Notes: generated by a model from the letters alone, not told the origin. Counted from the first letter of the stretch, positions 22,193 to 34,890 are shown. The stretch: DNA of 64,000 bases from Acanthosepion pharaonis (GCA_903632075.3 CAHIKZ030000250.1:560001-624000), one strand, 5' to 3'. A program made the numbers and translations.

Positions 22193-22248
22193 ATTCATGG
22201 TGGTGAATTTTGAATATTAAAAAATATTCAAAATTCACCACCATGAAT
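22193..22248. repeat. Perfect palindrome (26-bp arms, 4-nt loop)
   Basis: The arms 22193-22218 and 22223-22248 are perfect reverse complements (ATTCATGGTGGTGAATTTTG...) around AAAA. The adjacent 62-codon frame at 22210-22398 starts inside it and is not called. Confidence 0.95.
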
Positions 22249-23920
22249 GGAAGCAGAAAATACGTGGTAGCCATTTTGTATCTGACTGGATGTGCAATTC
22301 AGATTTTATCGATGATAATCAACTTACAGCGTAACACTTGGCGCACTTTGTTGTTTAAAAATATTTTTTTAAATCATGAATTATTAAAATTCAAATGAAT
22401 TAATCAAATGAGCCATATATTTGAGTTCCTGGTATAACAGGTATGCATGGTTGATTTGGTGGATTTATAATTTTTTCCAAGAACGAATGGTCATTGCTCA
22501 AGAGGTTAATCGAGCTTTCCACCCTCTTCACTGTTTTAATTAACTAGTGTTAAGAGAATTGTTATTTGAACTCGATTCATCCAAGAATTGGGTCTGCACT
22601 GCCAAGTTAAATCAGAAAAAAACTAAAGAAAAAAAGACCAAACTTATTTCTTGAAAAATAAAATATGATCAGTAATATATGATCGGTGCTTGACTTACAC
22701 GAAAATATTTCATTTGTGCATGAATTACTTCAATTCTTCATATATAGAAAAGCAAAAAATATTAAGTTAGGATGTTCGCTAGGTTAGATATTGTGTGAAT
22801 AATAGAAATCGAAACTATTTACGCAAACTATGAACGCTTCAGTGAAAACGGTCGTATGGTCGGATGATTATTAAGCCTAATCGGTTACCTAAGTAGCTGC
22901 AATGACCACTTACCGGTGATTTTTTTTTTTTTTTATTACGGGTGCGATGTACCACGGTGTTTCTAACCCATGACCCATTTTTTAATATGGCAAGAGTACG
23001 TTGCCATTTTTCATGTGTAACACAAATGACGATTGCTTAATTTACTTTTTAATTTTTGTTTAATATACATTTTCTGCTTGGCATCCATAACTAAACTGTG
23101 TACCAAGTGGTCCTGGGATGTGATCACGTATGCATCATGTGCAACGTATTAAGATTAAAATTCGTTATATGAGTAGTTTTCTTTATTTTAATTTGCTCTC
23201 TTATTAAGTAGAATTGTAAGATATACACAAAATAGATTAAATAATAAAGTCTGATATTCGACGTTTAACAAGTAAAGTCTGTGTGAAATATTTGATACTT
23301 GTGTCCTTTATCACGCTGAGTGCAAATTTACTGGGCAACAAGTGAATGAACATCATATAACGCGAGATAGTGTAGAGGTTGGCGATTAAAAAGAAGTGAA
23401 ATAAAAATTTATATCTCTTGATCTGAATTAAGTTTATATAACGCATCATTCAGTGAGTAGAAAAATAAACAAAACAAAATGGATAATATGAAAATGTGAG
23501 AAAAATGGTTTTAAAAAATAATGGAGATTTTAGACTTTAGAGAAAGAAAATTAAATGAAAAGAAAATATTGGTAAGAAGGAACAAAATGTTATATAGTAT
23601 GAAAAGAATAATATTTTGAATTAGACTGAACATTGAAAGGGAATGAGAAAATAGAAAAAGAAAGTTAAGAAATGTCTGTTGTGTGGAAAACAAAAAGAAA
23701 TACAAAAATATTTAAAGAGTATTCAGCGATGAAAAAAGCAGAGAGAAATGATAGCAGACACTACTTGATTTTTTTATTTTATTGTTAAGACTCTTTTCTC
23801 CTTCGCACTCTCTCTCAAATGTGTGTGTTTGACCAGTAATAGGCATACACGAGAAAGCAAAATATTTATTTGCTTAAACTTTTAGTGCCCTTTGGTTCAC
23901 TAGTGGAACATATTTTAAGA
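22249..23920. other. AT-rich stretch, nothing recognised
   Basis: There is a T-run at about 22921-22934. Two short minus-strand frames (23237-23449, 23511-23705) are low-complexity and lack motifs. Confidence 0.5.
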
Positions 23921-24517
23921 CATAGGGTAAAGTGGGGCATAACGTAACAGTTTTTTTCAAATTACCGTACCGATCATATAATTAAAGGCAGATACTCTAA
24001 GCTGTACATGAACATTAGAGTTAAGTGAATATTATATTTTGGTTGTCATTTCAATTTAAGGACTTAACGTGAAAAAATGAATTTGTAAAATGTTACTTTT
24101 TTTTACCCCACCGGTGGAGCAAAAAGTAACAGACAGTGGGGCACAATGTAACATGATGGGGTAAATTGTAACAACTAAAATTAGACAGTGAAACCCTTCT
24201 GATACCTGATTTATGCTTCAAATCCAATTTTATTTAACATGATAATTTTGAAAACAGTCTAAAAAGTGATAAAACTATCTTACTATAATACACAAAATAC
24301 AAAATAAGTGAAATTCTACTGACATATGTCGATTTTGGATATTCTGCTCTCTTCATTTGCTTTTCGTTGATATTCAAGAGATGAGACGAGAAAAGGACAG
24401 TAACACTTAACGGAAAATAACAGAAGATCCCATTGCTGTGTGAAATAATAATTTCACCTCTAAATCCGCGTGATACTTTTTACCCCGTGTTACATTGTGT
24501 CCCACTTTACGCTACTG
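23921..24517. mobile_element. Non-autonomous element with terminal inverted repeats
   Basis: The left end, CATAGGGTAAAGTGGGGC (23921), matches the reverse complement of the right end, CACTTTACGCTACTG (ending 24517), and the match continues inward through GTAACA-like words. Variants of the same word, GTGGGGCACAATGTAACA and ATGGGGTAAATTGTAACA, recur inside at about 24136-24172, so the interior repeats the terminal motif. No transposase frame exists and no clear target duplication was found. I do not assign a superfamily. Confidence 0.65.
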
Positions 24518-25742
24518 TGTTTCAATATCAGATGAGAATTAATTGTATTTTAACACGATGTGTATGCACAGACTGTATTTTAGTCTTTTCCGTGTAAATT
24601 ACCGATAAAAAAAATCAAAATTATTATTCGTCTGGTATTAAAAGAATATATCTTAAAATAGTGGAATAATGGAAACTAAAAAGTTAATGTCAGATCTACA
24701 CCAAACAAGAATTAAATATCTTAAGAGAAACAGTTTCAATCGCACAGTAATCTAACAAAAGTATTACAATAGCATGTGACACACGTTCAACCAGCAAATT
24801 TAGTCACTCTTCTCATATAGTTGGCTTTTGTGTAGCTTGGACACTTATGATTACAGGAATGAAGGAAATATTGTTACAGGATTTAATGTGAGTAATACAA
24901 TTTTTTTCAGATATAACCATATATATTCATTCATGAAGTAATCTATATTGATGTAGCATCTACTGATATGGTCATTTCACACATCCACGACGCTGTGGTG
25001 AATTTAACTTACATTTACATGCTTGTCATTCAAATCTGCAAACAAAAAGTGACTATTTGAATTCTTTCTACTTTCGAACCATTATCCTACGATTTGGTGA
25101 CAAAAAATCTTATTAATAAATATAGTTTTGACCAGTTCAAAATAAATGTTTGCAAAAGGAACTACATGTATTTATTTAAATTTGAAAATCAGATTGACAG
25201 AATTCATTTTCTAAGTTCGACATTATCGATCGTGTATAATTTTGTTTTCAGTTCACAAATGTACATCATGATCATCCAAGAGCAATCAGAAATGCGGAAA
25301 TAAATTAATTACCAAAAATTATTTTTCTGAATAGTTTCAGATTAAAGAAAATTATAATGAAGAACTTAATTATTTGCACTACAGGAAAATATTGTTGATG
25401 TAGGGAATTTTTGCGAGAATGCAGCAAACTTTTCCCATAAACACTTCACCAAAATATTTCAAAAATTAAAAATAATGAAAAAGATTCTTTTTATGTATTT
25501 TATTTCTTCATTTTCGGAAGATAACACGGATTCAATCAATTTTCTGTTAAACCAAATATGATAATTTTCCAACAATATGTTCGATTAACATAAAATATAA
25601 AACGAGATATTTAAGGATTAAGCTTAGCCTCATTATAATTTTGTCATATTAATAATGTTTATAAGTTATGTAAATGTAACCCATGTAACAACAAAATAAT
25701 AATTCGTTTATAGATTTTATAAATACCAAGTAATTCAGCTTT
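24518..25742. other. AT-rich stretch, nothing recognised
   Basis: The 69-codon frame at 25094-25303 shows no domain. Confidence 0.5.
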
Positions 25743-25862
<120 letters not shown>

Positions 25863-25866
25863 CTGC

Positions 25867-26530
25867 ATGGTGCGATGGACAAATTGTCGTCTAAATTACG
25901 CAAAAATGGAAATAAGAGTGACATCTCATTTTAACAGATATATTTACCAAAATTACATAAATATATCTTGAAATACTAAAGAGTAAATTTATTCAATAAA
26001 ATCACCATTGGCTTCAACGACGGCCTTCAGAATCTCCTGCAACTCTTCTACACGGTCTCTTTGTATAATTTTGTGAATGCTGGCATAATCCTTGCCTTCA
26101 AGGAGTTTTGTTGATCTCTCGCTCAACTTCGCCCCGCACATAATAATCAAGGAGACTGCAATATGGGGAGTTAGGGGGTCAGATGTAAGGGGTGATGTGG
26201 TCGCAGAAATTGTCTGACAGACATGACTGGGTTCTCCTGCTTGTATGACATAGTGCAGAGTCCTGTTGCCAGTCTTCCAGCAGCCACCCACTTGAACCAG
26301 GGCAGCACTACTTCTTCAAGACACTTAATGTAGGTTTCCGTGTTGAGTTTGAGTCACTCACCAACAAATTAGGGCGTTCTTTTTTCATCAGAACAATCAG
26401 AGTGAGTTTTCCGGGGTGCCGTACCTCCGTAATCACCATTAGATTCATCCGACTCTTACCATAAACACCTTCACTGTCCTCAGATTGACACCCAAACACT
26501 CTGAAAAGTTTTAAGACATGTTATATTTAT
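25867..26530 (-). pseudogene. Mariner-type transposase remnant, C-terminal half
   Basis: Read on the minus strand with frame changes, the following appear in order: an LNTETYIKCLEEVVLPW-like block (about 26340-26290), QQDSALCHTS (about 26265) with the second catalytic Asp, PPNSPYCSLLDYYVRG (about 26185-26140) where the third Asp lies in LLD, and the closing VEANGDFIE (ends 25996). These are hallmarks of a mariner-like DDE transposase that cuts and pastes DNA at TA sites. The N-terminal half is missing. The adjacent sequence at about 25867-25912 (GGTGCGATGGACAAATTGTC) is plausibly the terminal inverted repeat. Stops and frameshifts make it non-functional. Confidence 0.75.
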
Positions 26531-26695
26531 GGATTAATTATTATTATTTATTGTATCAGAGATGGAGCGTATGTAGGTATAAAAGTAGACATTGAGTTCA
26601 ACACGACAGACAGCTTACAAGCAATCTTCAGGCCTGTTGAAAATTGCGATAAAGCATGAAACTGTCGCCGCTTGGTATTCACCTAAATGTTCACT

Positions 26696-26763
26696 TATAT
26701 ATACATACATATATATATGTATATATATATATATGTGTGTGTGTGCGTGTGTGTATGTATATG
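26696..26763. repeat. Compound TA/TG microsatellite
   Basis: Imperfect TACATA/TATG then TA then TG units. Confidence 0.9.
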
Positions 26764-27821
26764 TAAGAGTGGCAATCCGCCTAAATAATTTCCTCTTTAC
26801 CTGAGAAGTCTTATTCGTAATTTTGAAAAGTCGATCATTAAAATTATTCAACACAAAATATCTTTTGTCTTTAATAGTATTTAAATCTTCTTTTATGCAT
26901 CAATAGGAAATTACAAATTAAAAAAAAACTACGAGATATTCTTTAGTGGTCATATTTAACGTAACATGTACACACACACACATGTGCAGGGATCCTGTTT
27001 CTCCTACCCCGAATATATATGATATGAGGACTCCAACTCTATTATATTTCAATTTTCATAAGGCAATATTCATATAAAATACAAATAAATACAATGTATC
27101 TAAATACAAATGCCATAATACATGATTCCATCTTAAATAAATCAACAATGTTTTGCAGCAGTTTTTAGCATCAATTTGAGATTTTTCTTGTTGAATAATT
27201 TTAATGCATTCAACATTATGGATAAAAAAAATAGTTAATTTTGTATTTCCGTGTTTTCTTCAAGAATTAACGTGTGCAAATGTATTCAGAAGATTTATCA
27301 AAGTCAGGAGTTCGAGCACATTCATTTTCAGTAGAAATTATGGCGAAGCTGGATAACCTTTCATCTCTCATTGTAGATCGCAGATAATAAATTTTAGTTT
27401 AGATACTGATGCAGAAAGCAATACGCGTATTAGTGCAATGCTCAAGTTCAGGAGCTTCAGTACTCATGCTGTCATGTGCTCTCTTTCTCTTTTCGTTTAT
27501 GTCATCCACTTTTTATTATTTCATATCCATAAGATGCAATTGCAAATTTAATAGTAATTTGTATTAGCTGTAACGCAATATCTTGAACTTTTTTATATAA
27601 AGTTTATTTTATTCAAATTTAAGGTAGAAAAATAAATGCTGACAAGCATCCTAAGAAAAGAAAAAATACTTACTTTTATATGCTAATATAAAATATATAT
27701 ATATATAAGTTTTTCTTAAATTATTTTTTTATATCATTAAAAATGATATAAAAAAGGTGCTCACGTTATATGCCTCAATTATTTTCTACTCTGTAGAAAA
27801 ACACTATGTAAACTTCCATTT
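26764..27821. other. AT-rich stretch, nothing recognised
   Basis: There is a short CA run at about 26971-26982 and a small TATATCATT / AATGATATA inverted pair near 27732-27752. No gene. Confidence 0.5.
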
Positions 27822-28210
27822 GCTATTTAAGCTGTCAACATGTCAACACCTTAAATAAATAGCTACCGCCGTGTTAAAAAATGCATTTCTGCGACATTTA
27901 AAACGTAAGATAATATTTGTTTCAAATCAGATTAATTAAACTTTAATAGATTATATTCCGCAAATAAAGTTTCAGAAAAGTATATTTTATTTTTTAAAGA
28001 ATTTTGTTAATAAAGAAAGAGAATTACATTATGATGACGGAAGGCTAAATTGCGCCCAAATCAACGATGTTATTGATTTCAAATCTAAAACTCCTTCCAG
28101 TCAATTTAAATTAATTTTGAAATCCAGCAGCAAAGTATTTTGCTTTTAGAAATATTAGCTTGAAATTAAAACTAAAATAAAAGCTTCAAGAAAGATTTTT
28201 CCTTTTTTAA
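27822..28210 (+). repeat. Dispersed repeat F, copy 1
   Basis: This aligns over about 390 bp with 63365-63720 in the same orientation: shared GCTGTCAACAT, CTACCGCCGT, ATTTCTGCG, ATATTCCGCAAA, GAATTACATT, CCAGTCAATT and AAAATAAAAGCTTCAAGAAAG in order. Part of it (a GTAATxxTTGTTTCA-like word followed by AAACTTTA) also resembles the subterminal part of the long-TIR element at 55.8-57.4 kb, so it is likely the same broad family. No coding. Confidence 0.8.
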
Positions 28211-28835
28211 ATATATTCCCTATTCTTAATTTTGAATTAATATTTGCTGTTAAGTTGCTTATTGGTCTATTTCGTATGTCAGTGTGTGTTCTTTTAAAAG
28301 TAATTTAAACTGCAACATCCAGAAACTTTTTACGCTACGAAGATTCTTGGGGATGTATTTCTTCATACTTATTATCTTAATGAAGAGAATTAATGTCAAC
28401 AAATTTTAAATTTACGCTATCAGATGTTATATTGTGAGTCAATGTTTTTTCCCAATAAAACTGATATTACCCAACCAGTATTGGTAATATTTTTAGAATA
28501 TATTTATATGAAAAATATACGGTTTATTGTACCTTTTCAACTTGTAATATCCCTGTTATAAATAAATTGTTTCGCGGTTGTCAAGTTTTATTATAGCAAA
28601 CAAATAAACTGCAACATGTTTTTATTTATAAATATACACAAAGATAAAAGGCAAAAAAAAAAAACAAATTTTATTAACCGATATATTCCGTATAGCTGAA
28701 TAAATGTTATTTTACATGTCAGTATAGGTTTGTTAATATTCTATAATCTTTGTCAGTCTTTCATCGGTTGAATCATTTCATTTTTCTGTAGAGGTTGAGG
28801 GCCATTCAATTAATTTAGAGTATCTTTAAAACCCT
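28211..28835. other. AT-rich stretch, nothing recognised
   Basis: A-run at about 28653-28663. No gene. Confidence 0.5.
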
Positions 28836-29115
28836 TCTTTTTTTTTTTTTTTTTTTTTTGACACGATGTGTAATAGTCAGATTTACAGAATGTGAAGGGG
28901 GGGTTCTTTAAATTTCGTGGTTGAGATCTGCACCACTCAAAAACATATTGCCAATGAACTCTCCGCATTTTTCTTAACTCAAATTTAAAGGGACCTATAA
29001 TTTTATCGCCTGCAATATAAGTATAAAACATTATTTTACCTCTACACTATTGTCTCTTTTCGATTGAAGATTTTTATGAAAGATCCAGCTATCATGTCCA
29101 TTTAATATAGCTCTA
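28836..29115 (-). pseudogene. Mariner-type transposase fragment (central part)
   Basis: On the minus strand, a CRAILNGHDSWI-like block (about 29113-29075) is followed, after a frame change, by GDKIIGPFKFE at about 29006-28975. That order and spacing fit the centre of a mariner-type transposase, between the first and second catalytic acids, where GDxxIGPF is common. Later residues (about 28960-28870) drift. A poly-T run (28836-28859) marks the 3' side. The call depends on one good motif plus order. Confidence 0.45.
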
Positions 29116-29757
29116 CATTTATCACTAAAATTATTCTTGAGAAAACAATTAGCCAAATTTTCTTAATATTCTGTATATTTTCTCTCAGTTGACAATCGCA
29201 ACACCAACTTCTTCATTTATTTTCTACTAACCAATTCATTTTTTTTACTAATAACCTTTTTTTTCCCACGTCTCATTTAATAAAGTCAGATTTTTCTTGT
29301 TCTTATCTTTCCTGTGTTAGTTTTTGTGTTACCATCTCTCAATAATTTTGCAATATCTTAGTTCTCTTTTCAGAGTATATCCACTTTGAAAAGAAATTTC
29401 AATTTTTATTTATCAAATTAAAAAAATAATATATTTATTGATGATATGAGTTACATAATAAAATAAGGTAGAGTAAATATTTCTGATAAAAACAAATATT
29501 ATATACTAAAATCTTAAATAGTAGTCATAAGTATTTACTATGTTGCTTATTGAAAACTTTATAAATACATATGACCTACATGTTGCATGTAGCTTTTGCG
29601 TGCTTTTGACTAATATTTTACACTTTTCACTTATTTGGTAATAGAACTATAAGCAAGTAAACAGCTCATAATTTCTCTACTGTACTGGATTTGTTTTCAT
29701 TATTAGTTACTTCAATAGTTGTAACTGCACTTATGGATATAAGTATAGCATAAATTA
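29116..29757. other. AT-rich stretch, nothing recognised
   Basis: No gene or repeat recognised. Confidence 0.5.
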
Positions 29758-31784
29758 GGAATCACCACTAACTCGCTAAAAAAGAGCATACCGTGGCGAA
29801 AAAGGGCCCAAACTTGATGAAAACAATTTTTCTTTATGTTTATGTTATTATTAAAAGTAAAAGCCAAAGTATTTTTGAATTATTTTTACATTTTTAATCC
29901 TTCCTAGCACGTCTGAAATTTTAGTTAAAAATCTTGTTTTTTAGTCAGCGAAATTACCATAAAAATCGATGCTGTCCCCCATTTTTGATAAATTTGTAAA
30001 CAAAAGTTAAATTCTCCGTTTAAAAATCTTGCAAAATCAATTATACCTTTTTGAAAAGTTATTTGTGGAAAATTAGAAAATGTAAAGTTTACTTAATGTA
30101 AATGGAAACTTAATTACTTAATTTTTTAGCAGAAAAATTTAGTTGAAAATTAGAGAAGTATGTCTAACCGTGGTGACTTGTTTTGAGGTGTAAATTGATA
30201 GTTACATCCATGTATTGACAGCTTACATCAGGGAAGTTATCGGAAGGAAGGACAGAAGTGACATATTCGAATTTTAAGTGAACCAACTGATTTAACTACA
30301 AACTAATTTTTAAAAATAAAGTACTTTCAAAAATCTAATATTTAATTTTTTTTAATATTTTAGCTTCATAGCCTTACGTTTAAATAGGATTTCTGGAAAA
30401 ATAAAATTTAAAATACTAACAAAAAAATAAATTGAAAATTTCATAACTGAGAGTGAGATAAAATATAAGAGAGGTACCTAATTTTTACGTACATCTCTTA
30501 TGAAATTTTATGGTATTAATTTTTATATTACATCGCTTAAGAATTTTATTCATAACTGAGATAATAAAAAAATTAATAATAAATAAAAATTAAACCATAA
30601 AATTTCATAAATAAGTTAGGTACCTAATAATTATAGGTACCTCTCTCATTTATGAAATGTTACATTTTTAATGTGTTAATTTTTAATATTTAATTATTAT
30701 AATATGACATTTATGAAAATGTGAAAATTTTGTATTAATTGTGTAATCATTTACATTTTTTTGATTTTATTTAATTCTAGTCCACTAACAATAGAAGTAT
30801 TTTTTTTAAAAAGTAAAAATACTATGCAGTTGATTTGAGACTTCCATGAAAATTTGAATACCCTTAAAAGGGCGGTTTGCTGTCAAGAGAAACAAATCTT
30901 AAAATACGTGAAATTATATATTTGCAAAAACGTTTTGTTTTGATGCAGTCACAAAAACAGTGTAATTTTTTAATACACGTGTGTCGCAGATTGTAATCAA
31001 TTTTCAAATTTATGATCTATAAAGATAGATCTACTTAATAACAGCTTTCCCTAAAGGGCAAGGATTGAAACTATAAAATATTTAACAACTTTATCACATT
31101 TTTTATTTAAAATTGAAAAAAAAGAAAACAATTCTTGTAAAAATTCATTTTCCATCGGAAAAATATTTTGCTTCAGACAACAGTGTCCTTAACATATAAT
31201 TTTCATAAAAGCCATTAAAAGCTTTTCTAATTAAATAATGTCTTAGTTTTATTGGCTTTTGTATGTTACAATTCAGAGCTGAATTTTGGGTAGCCGTGTG
31301 TTTCGATTTTACAAAGAAATCGATAATTTATATTCTTCAAAATCTTCTGATTTTAACTAAATCAATAAAAGGTAAGCGTCGAATTTCTCGAGTTTTCATA
31401 CATTCAAATAAAGGGGAGCGGGTAACAGATGTAAAAAATATTTTTACCATGACTTTCTAAAAACACATGTCTAAAATAATTTCATTCATTTGTGAATAAG
31501 TTCTGAAAAGTTCATTAAAATTCTATAATTATTTGATTTTTGCAATAATTTTCAAATCAATGTTTTTCACCAGAAAAAGGCGCTATGGTAAATATTATGT
31601 AAACCGATGACGTAAGAAAAAACAAGATTTTTAACCAAAATTTCGAATGTGCCCTTAGAAAGGATAAAAAAATGTAATAAAACAATCAAAAAATATTTTA
31701 TCAATGTGAATTCGTTTTTATTAAGTTTGAACTTTTTTTTCATCATGCTATACTTTTTTTTTTCGGCGAATTACTGGTGATTCC
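29758..31784. mobile_element. Long-TIR non-autonomous element A (2.0 kb)
   Basis: The ends are GGAATCACCA and TGGTGATTCC, each flanked by TA (29756-29757 and 31785-31786), as expected for a TA target duplication. The inverted ends run about 190 bp (29758-29955 and 31603-31784) and share, in order, an AATTCGC-like word, GCATxxxxTGATGAAAA-like sequence, a TTTTTACATTTTTTAATCC-like block and TTAAAAATCTTGTTTTTT. There is no transposase frame inside. A further 180-bp inverted repeat lies at 30467-30648. The same ends recur at 46406, 54057, 55820 and 57409. TA targets suggest mobilisation by a Tc1/mariner-type enzyme, but this is an inference. Confidence 0.8.
30467..30648. repeat. Inverted repeat inside element A, with GGTACC words
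   Basis: The left arm starts GAGAGGTACCT (about 30470) and reaches ATGAAATTTTATGGT. The right arm starts ACCATAAAATTTCAT (about 30594) and ends AGGTACCTCTCTC. GGTACC occurs three times. It could be a small element nested in A. Confidence 0.65.
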
Positions 31785-31800
31785 TAGCATATTTAAATGG

Positions 31801-31871
31801 TAATTAACACTATGCAATCGTGTGAGAGTGAGTAATTTACTCACTTTCACACGATTGCATAGTGCTAATTA
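31801..31871. repeat. Short-loop palindrome (35-bp arms)
   Basis: The arms 31801-31835 and 31837-31871 match with two mismatches around one base (core CTATGCAATCGTGTGA). It begins only 17 bp after the end of element A. Confidence 0.93.
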
Positions 31872-32646
31872 ATAAGTTAATTACCAAGAAAAATCAGCAA
31901 GACATTTTTCCAAGTATTTCTTTTTAATTTAAATAGTCTTTAAATTAAATAGGATTGTTTTGTAAAATAATTGTTTAAAACCTATTTGAAAATTTAACTT
32001 ACGATTAACAAATAAGAACACGCAATGAAAGAATCACTGATATAATTCCTGGTGAATTTGATTGAGATAAAAATTAAAAGCATTCAATCTTAATGTTTAG
32101 TCGTGTAATCAATAAATTCTAGTCGCTTACTTCTTTTACTTTGATGACATTTCTTATAAAAAGATTAAATTTTAGGTTTTTGAAATGAAAAATAGTCGCA
32201 ATAACATTTCATTTCCCATTTAGTTCTATCGAAATGCTACAGAATGCCAAACAAAATACATCAAAATTTGTATAATCAGAGAACGAGTTTATTTCAAATT
32301 ATATTTAATGAGCTTTTAAATTATAACTAGGTTTTCACTTTATTGTTTTTACGTTGATTGAAAAGATTCAAAACAATATTTGTTTTTTTGTAAAATACTG
32401 TCTTAATTGTATAAAATCAACATAGGAATGTTTGCCTAAGAGGTCTTATCAACATATTATGACCCAAAACAGTAATGATAAGATAACGATTAATAAGATA
32501 TTATTTTTAGGTTTATGTTGATTCTCATCGTTTTCATTTGTCTTTCACTGTTTTTGCAACATTATATATTTATTTTAATAATATACTAAATATATGAATT
32601 TTGTATCTTTTCATTATTTGCTTCCATCGCACTCACACGCCTTACA

Positions 32647-32648
<2 letters not shown>
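31872..32648. other. AT-rich stretch, nothing recognised
   Basis: No gene or repeat recognised. Confidence 0.5.
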
Positions 32649-32684
<36 letters not shown>

Positions 32685-32700
32685 GATAGATAGATAGATA
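32649..32700. repeat. (TC)n(GATA)n microsatellite
   Basis: About 17 CT units followed by four TAGA units. Confidence 0.97.
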
Positions 32701-33239
32701 AGTTGCATTTGGGCAGCAAGACATAAATTTTAATTTAAACTGACAAGATTTTATTGCATTTTTTCCAATTTTCGAATAAGATGTTATATACTGGGATCAA
32801 AATTATGAATAAGCTGTCCGAAGTTCATGTTTTTTTTCTGTTTTGTTCAACTAATTTCGACTATCTCAGTCATTATTGTTGAGAACTGAATGTCGTCAGT
32901 ATGGTAGATAAGATTCATTAACAGTATATTGAAGTGTGTATTATTAAATATTTAATAGACACATAAAAATAACTTTTATACATCCTTTTCCCTTTAGCCG
33001 TTACATATGACGTCACTTTGAACTGATTCTAATTCTGGCGTTGTTCAAACAACGCCAGAATTGTTGTTCATGACAAATGATGCGCTCTCTCCCAGAAACT
33101 GTAACTAAGGTCCGCTCAGCATATAAGGTGGGATCTGTTGATGTTGAACCAACAAAAATGGGCCTGAGCCGGCGTCTTTGATAAGATTGTCTAGCCTCCC
33201 TAGCAGACGCGTGTGCTCGGAAAACAAGTGTATTTGCTC

Positions 33240-33242
<3 letters not shown>
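32701..33242. other. AT-rich stretch with a small palindrome
   Basis: A 14-bp-arm palindrome with a TCAA loop lies at 33031-33062 (AATTCTGGCGTTGT). No gene. Confidence 0.5.

Positions 33243-33300
<58 letters not shown>
33243..33300. repeat. (TA)n microsatellite
   Basis: About 28 uninterrupted TA units. The flanking minus-strand frame (33105-33371) runs through it and is not a gene. Confidence 0.98.
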
Positions 33301-33304
<4 letters not shown>

Positions 33305-33798
33305 GCTTAAACACTAATATTCCATGGTCATAATTTATATATATATAATGCACGCATATATACGCATACACGAAGGTCTAATGAAACATTCTTGGATTGA
33401 ACCACTTCCTAAAATAAGTATTCTGATGTTTGATCATTAAACTACTGTACATAAATTTATTAGCATAATAACCAACTTGAAAAAATATCTTGATTTGCTT
33501 TCTTTAACCTTTTTAAACTGATTTATTTTTGGAGAAAAATATATAAAATTATTTATAATTATAAAATTATTTACTATAAATCTATTAAGAATTTTGTAAC
33601 TTTTGACCCGACTTGCATGTAGCAATAATTTTCTTTCGGTTAAATTCTAAATGTAACAATGTGAAAACACATTTAAAAAATACTGGCTATCATAAATTAT
33701 CCATCAATGGTGCTGTTTTCAATGTCTTTCAAAACTTATTCCAGTTTATGTTCACGCTTATTAATGTCGAAATGTCAGATGATGTATATTGACAACGT
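33301..33798. other. AT-rich stretch, nothing recognised
   Basis: No gene or repeat recognised. Confidence 0.5.
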
Positions 33799-34095
33799 TA
33801 AAATTAAATAGAATGAACTAAATGATAATGGAACTTCAATGTGGAATACATTTAGAGAAACTTTAGTGACATCAACAAATGAGATCATCCCAAGGGAACT
33901 AGACAAGGGAAAAAAAGAGTAGACAGATGAAATTCTCGATATGGGGAAAAAGAGACAACAAACAATGCCAAAGTATGGTACAGAATATAGGACATTACGC
34001 AAAGAAATGAGAAACAAATGCAGGTCAAAAAGGAACGTCTGAAATAGGAAGAATGAGCATCATGGGCAAGGCAGATATGCATAAAATAATAAGTA
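33799..34095 (+). pseudogene. RTE-like LINE fragment (linker region)
   Basis: This matches the endonuclease-RT linker of LINE copy 1 (about 6245-6500). Shared words include WNTFRETLVTS, a DMGKKRQQ-like block, YRTLRKEMRNKCR, and IGRMSIMGKADMHK near the end. The fragment is truncated at both ends and has an in-frame stop after KGKKE. It supports the presence of at least four copies of this LINE in the window. Confidence 0.7.
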
Positions 34096-34139
34096 TAAAT
34101 TGCACATAAATGTAAGTATAAAGTTTTCAAAGTTTTTTT

Positions 34140-34560
34140 TCTTCTAGACTCGATGAATTACTTAATTATGATTATCTAAAATCCTCCTCCTAATTTCTAT
34201 CACTAGTGTATCCTTGCTTGAATCGGCTTCTAATGCTCCAGTTTGGAGCGGCTTGGGGATAGTAGTCGTGGCTCGTGGGGGCACAGTCCTATGGGTTAGG
34301 GAAACTTGGATGAGTTCCATCACGTAATTTGTGATCGAGCAGCGCTATATCGAGTCTAATTCGTTACCTCTTTGTCAGTGAGGCCCGTTGGTACAGTTAA
34401 TATGTATCGTAACAGTCCGGGTTTCAATTCTCGGTAGTGGATGCTCACTGCTGATGAGTCTCAAATATTGGACGAAATGGCCGTCCAGTGCTACCTGTAT
34501 TCTTTTGAGGTTTCTTCTAGACTCGATGAATTACATAATTATGATTATCTTAAATCATCT
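34140..34560 (+). repeat. tRNA-like SINE with a tail present twice
   Basis: A ~45-bp tail (TTCTAGACTCGATGAATTAC, then TAATTATGATTATCT) occurs at about 34142-34187 and again at about 34511-34556, 369 bp apart. Before the second copy, 34378-34440 has a tRNA-like unit with a GGCCCGTTGG A-box-like word and a GTTTCAATTCT B-box-like word. It is followed by a core with GCTGATGAGTC and GGACGAAATGG. This suggests either two adjacent SINE copies, the first lacking its head, or a tandem duplication. The family is not named. Confidence 0.5.
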
Positions 34561-34589
34561 TGATAATTTATATCATATTTTTTTAAACA

Positions 34590-34785
34590 TACAGCGTGTG
34601 TTAGCACGTGCGATACCCTGTCTTCATCAGCCGCCGACCAGGGGTGATCTCACGGTTTCGGTGGCTATGGCGGGACCGCCACCCCAGGCGCCATCAGCAG
34701 CGTTTGCCACCAGGCAGAGTAAAATTTTGTAAATTCTTGTAATGAAATAAATAAAACGTTTGTTCTTCTTTGCAGCTTCTATCCG
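34590..34785 (+). other. GC-richer patch, possible retroelement 3' end
   Basis: A short patch (34600-34720) is strikingly GC-rich for this window and ends with AATAAATAAAACG, then runs directly into a TA microsatellite. The 114-codon plus-strand frame covering it shows no domain. A retroelement 3' tail ending in simple repeat is possible. Confidence 0.3.
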
Positions 34786-34787
<2 letters not shown>

Positions 34788-34871
<84 letters not shown>

Positions 34872-34890
34872 AAATAAATAAATAAATAAT
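34788..34890. repeat. (TA)n(GA)n(ATAA)n microsatellite
   Basis: About 26 TA units, then about 14 GA units, then ATAA units. Confidence 0.97.
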
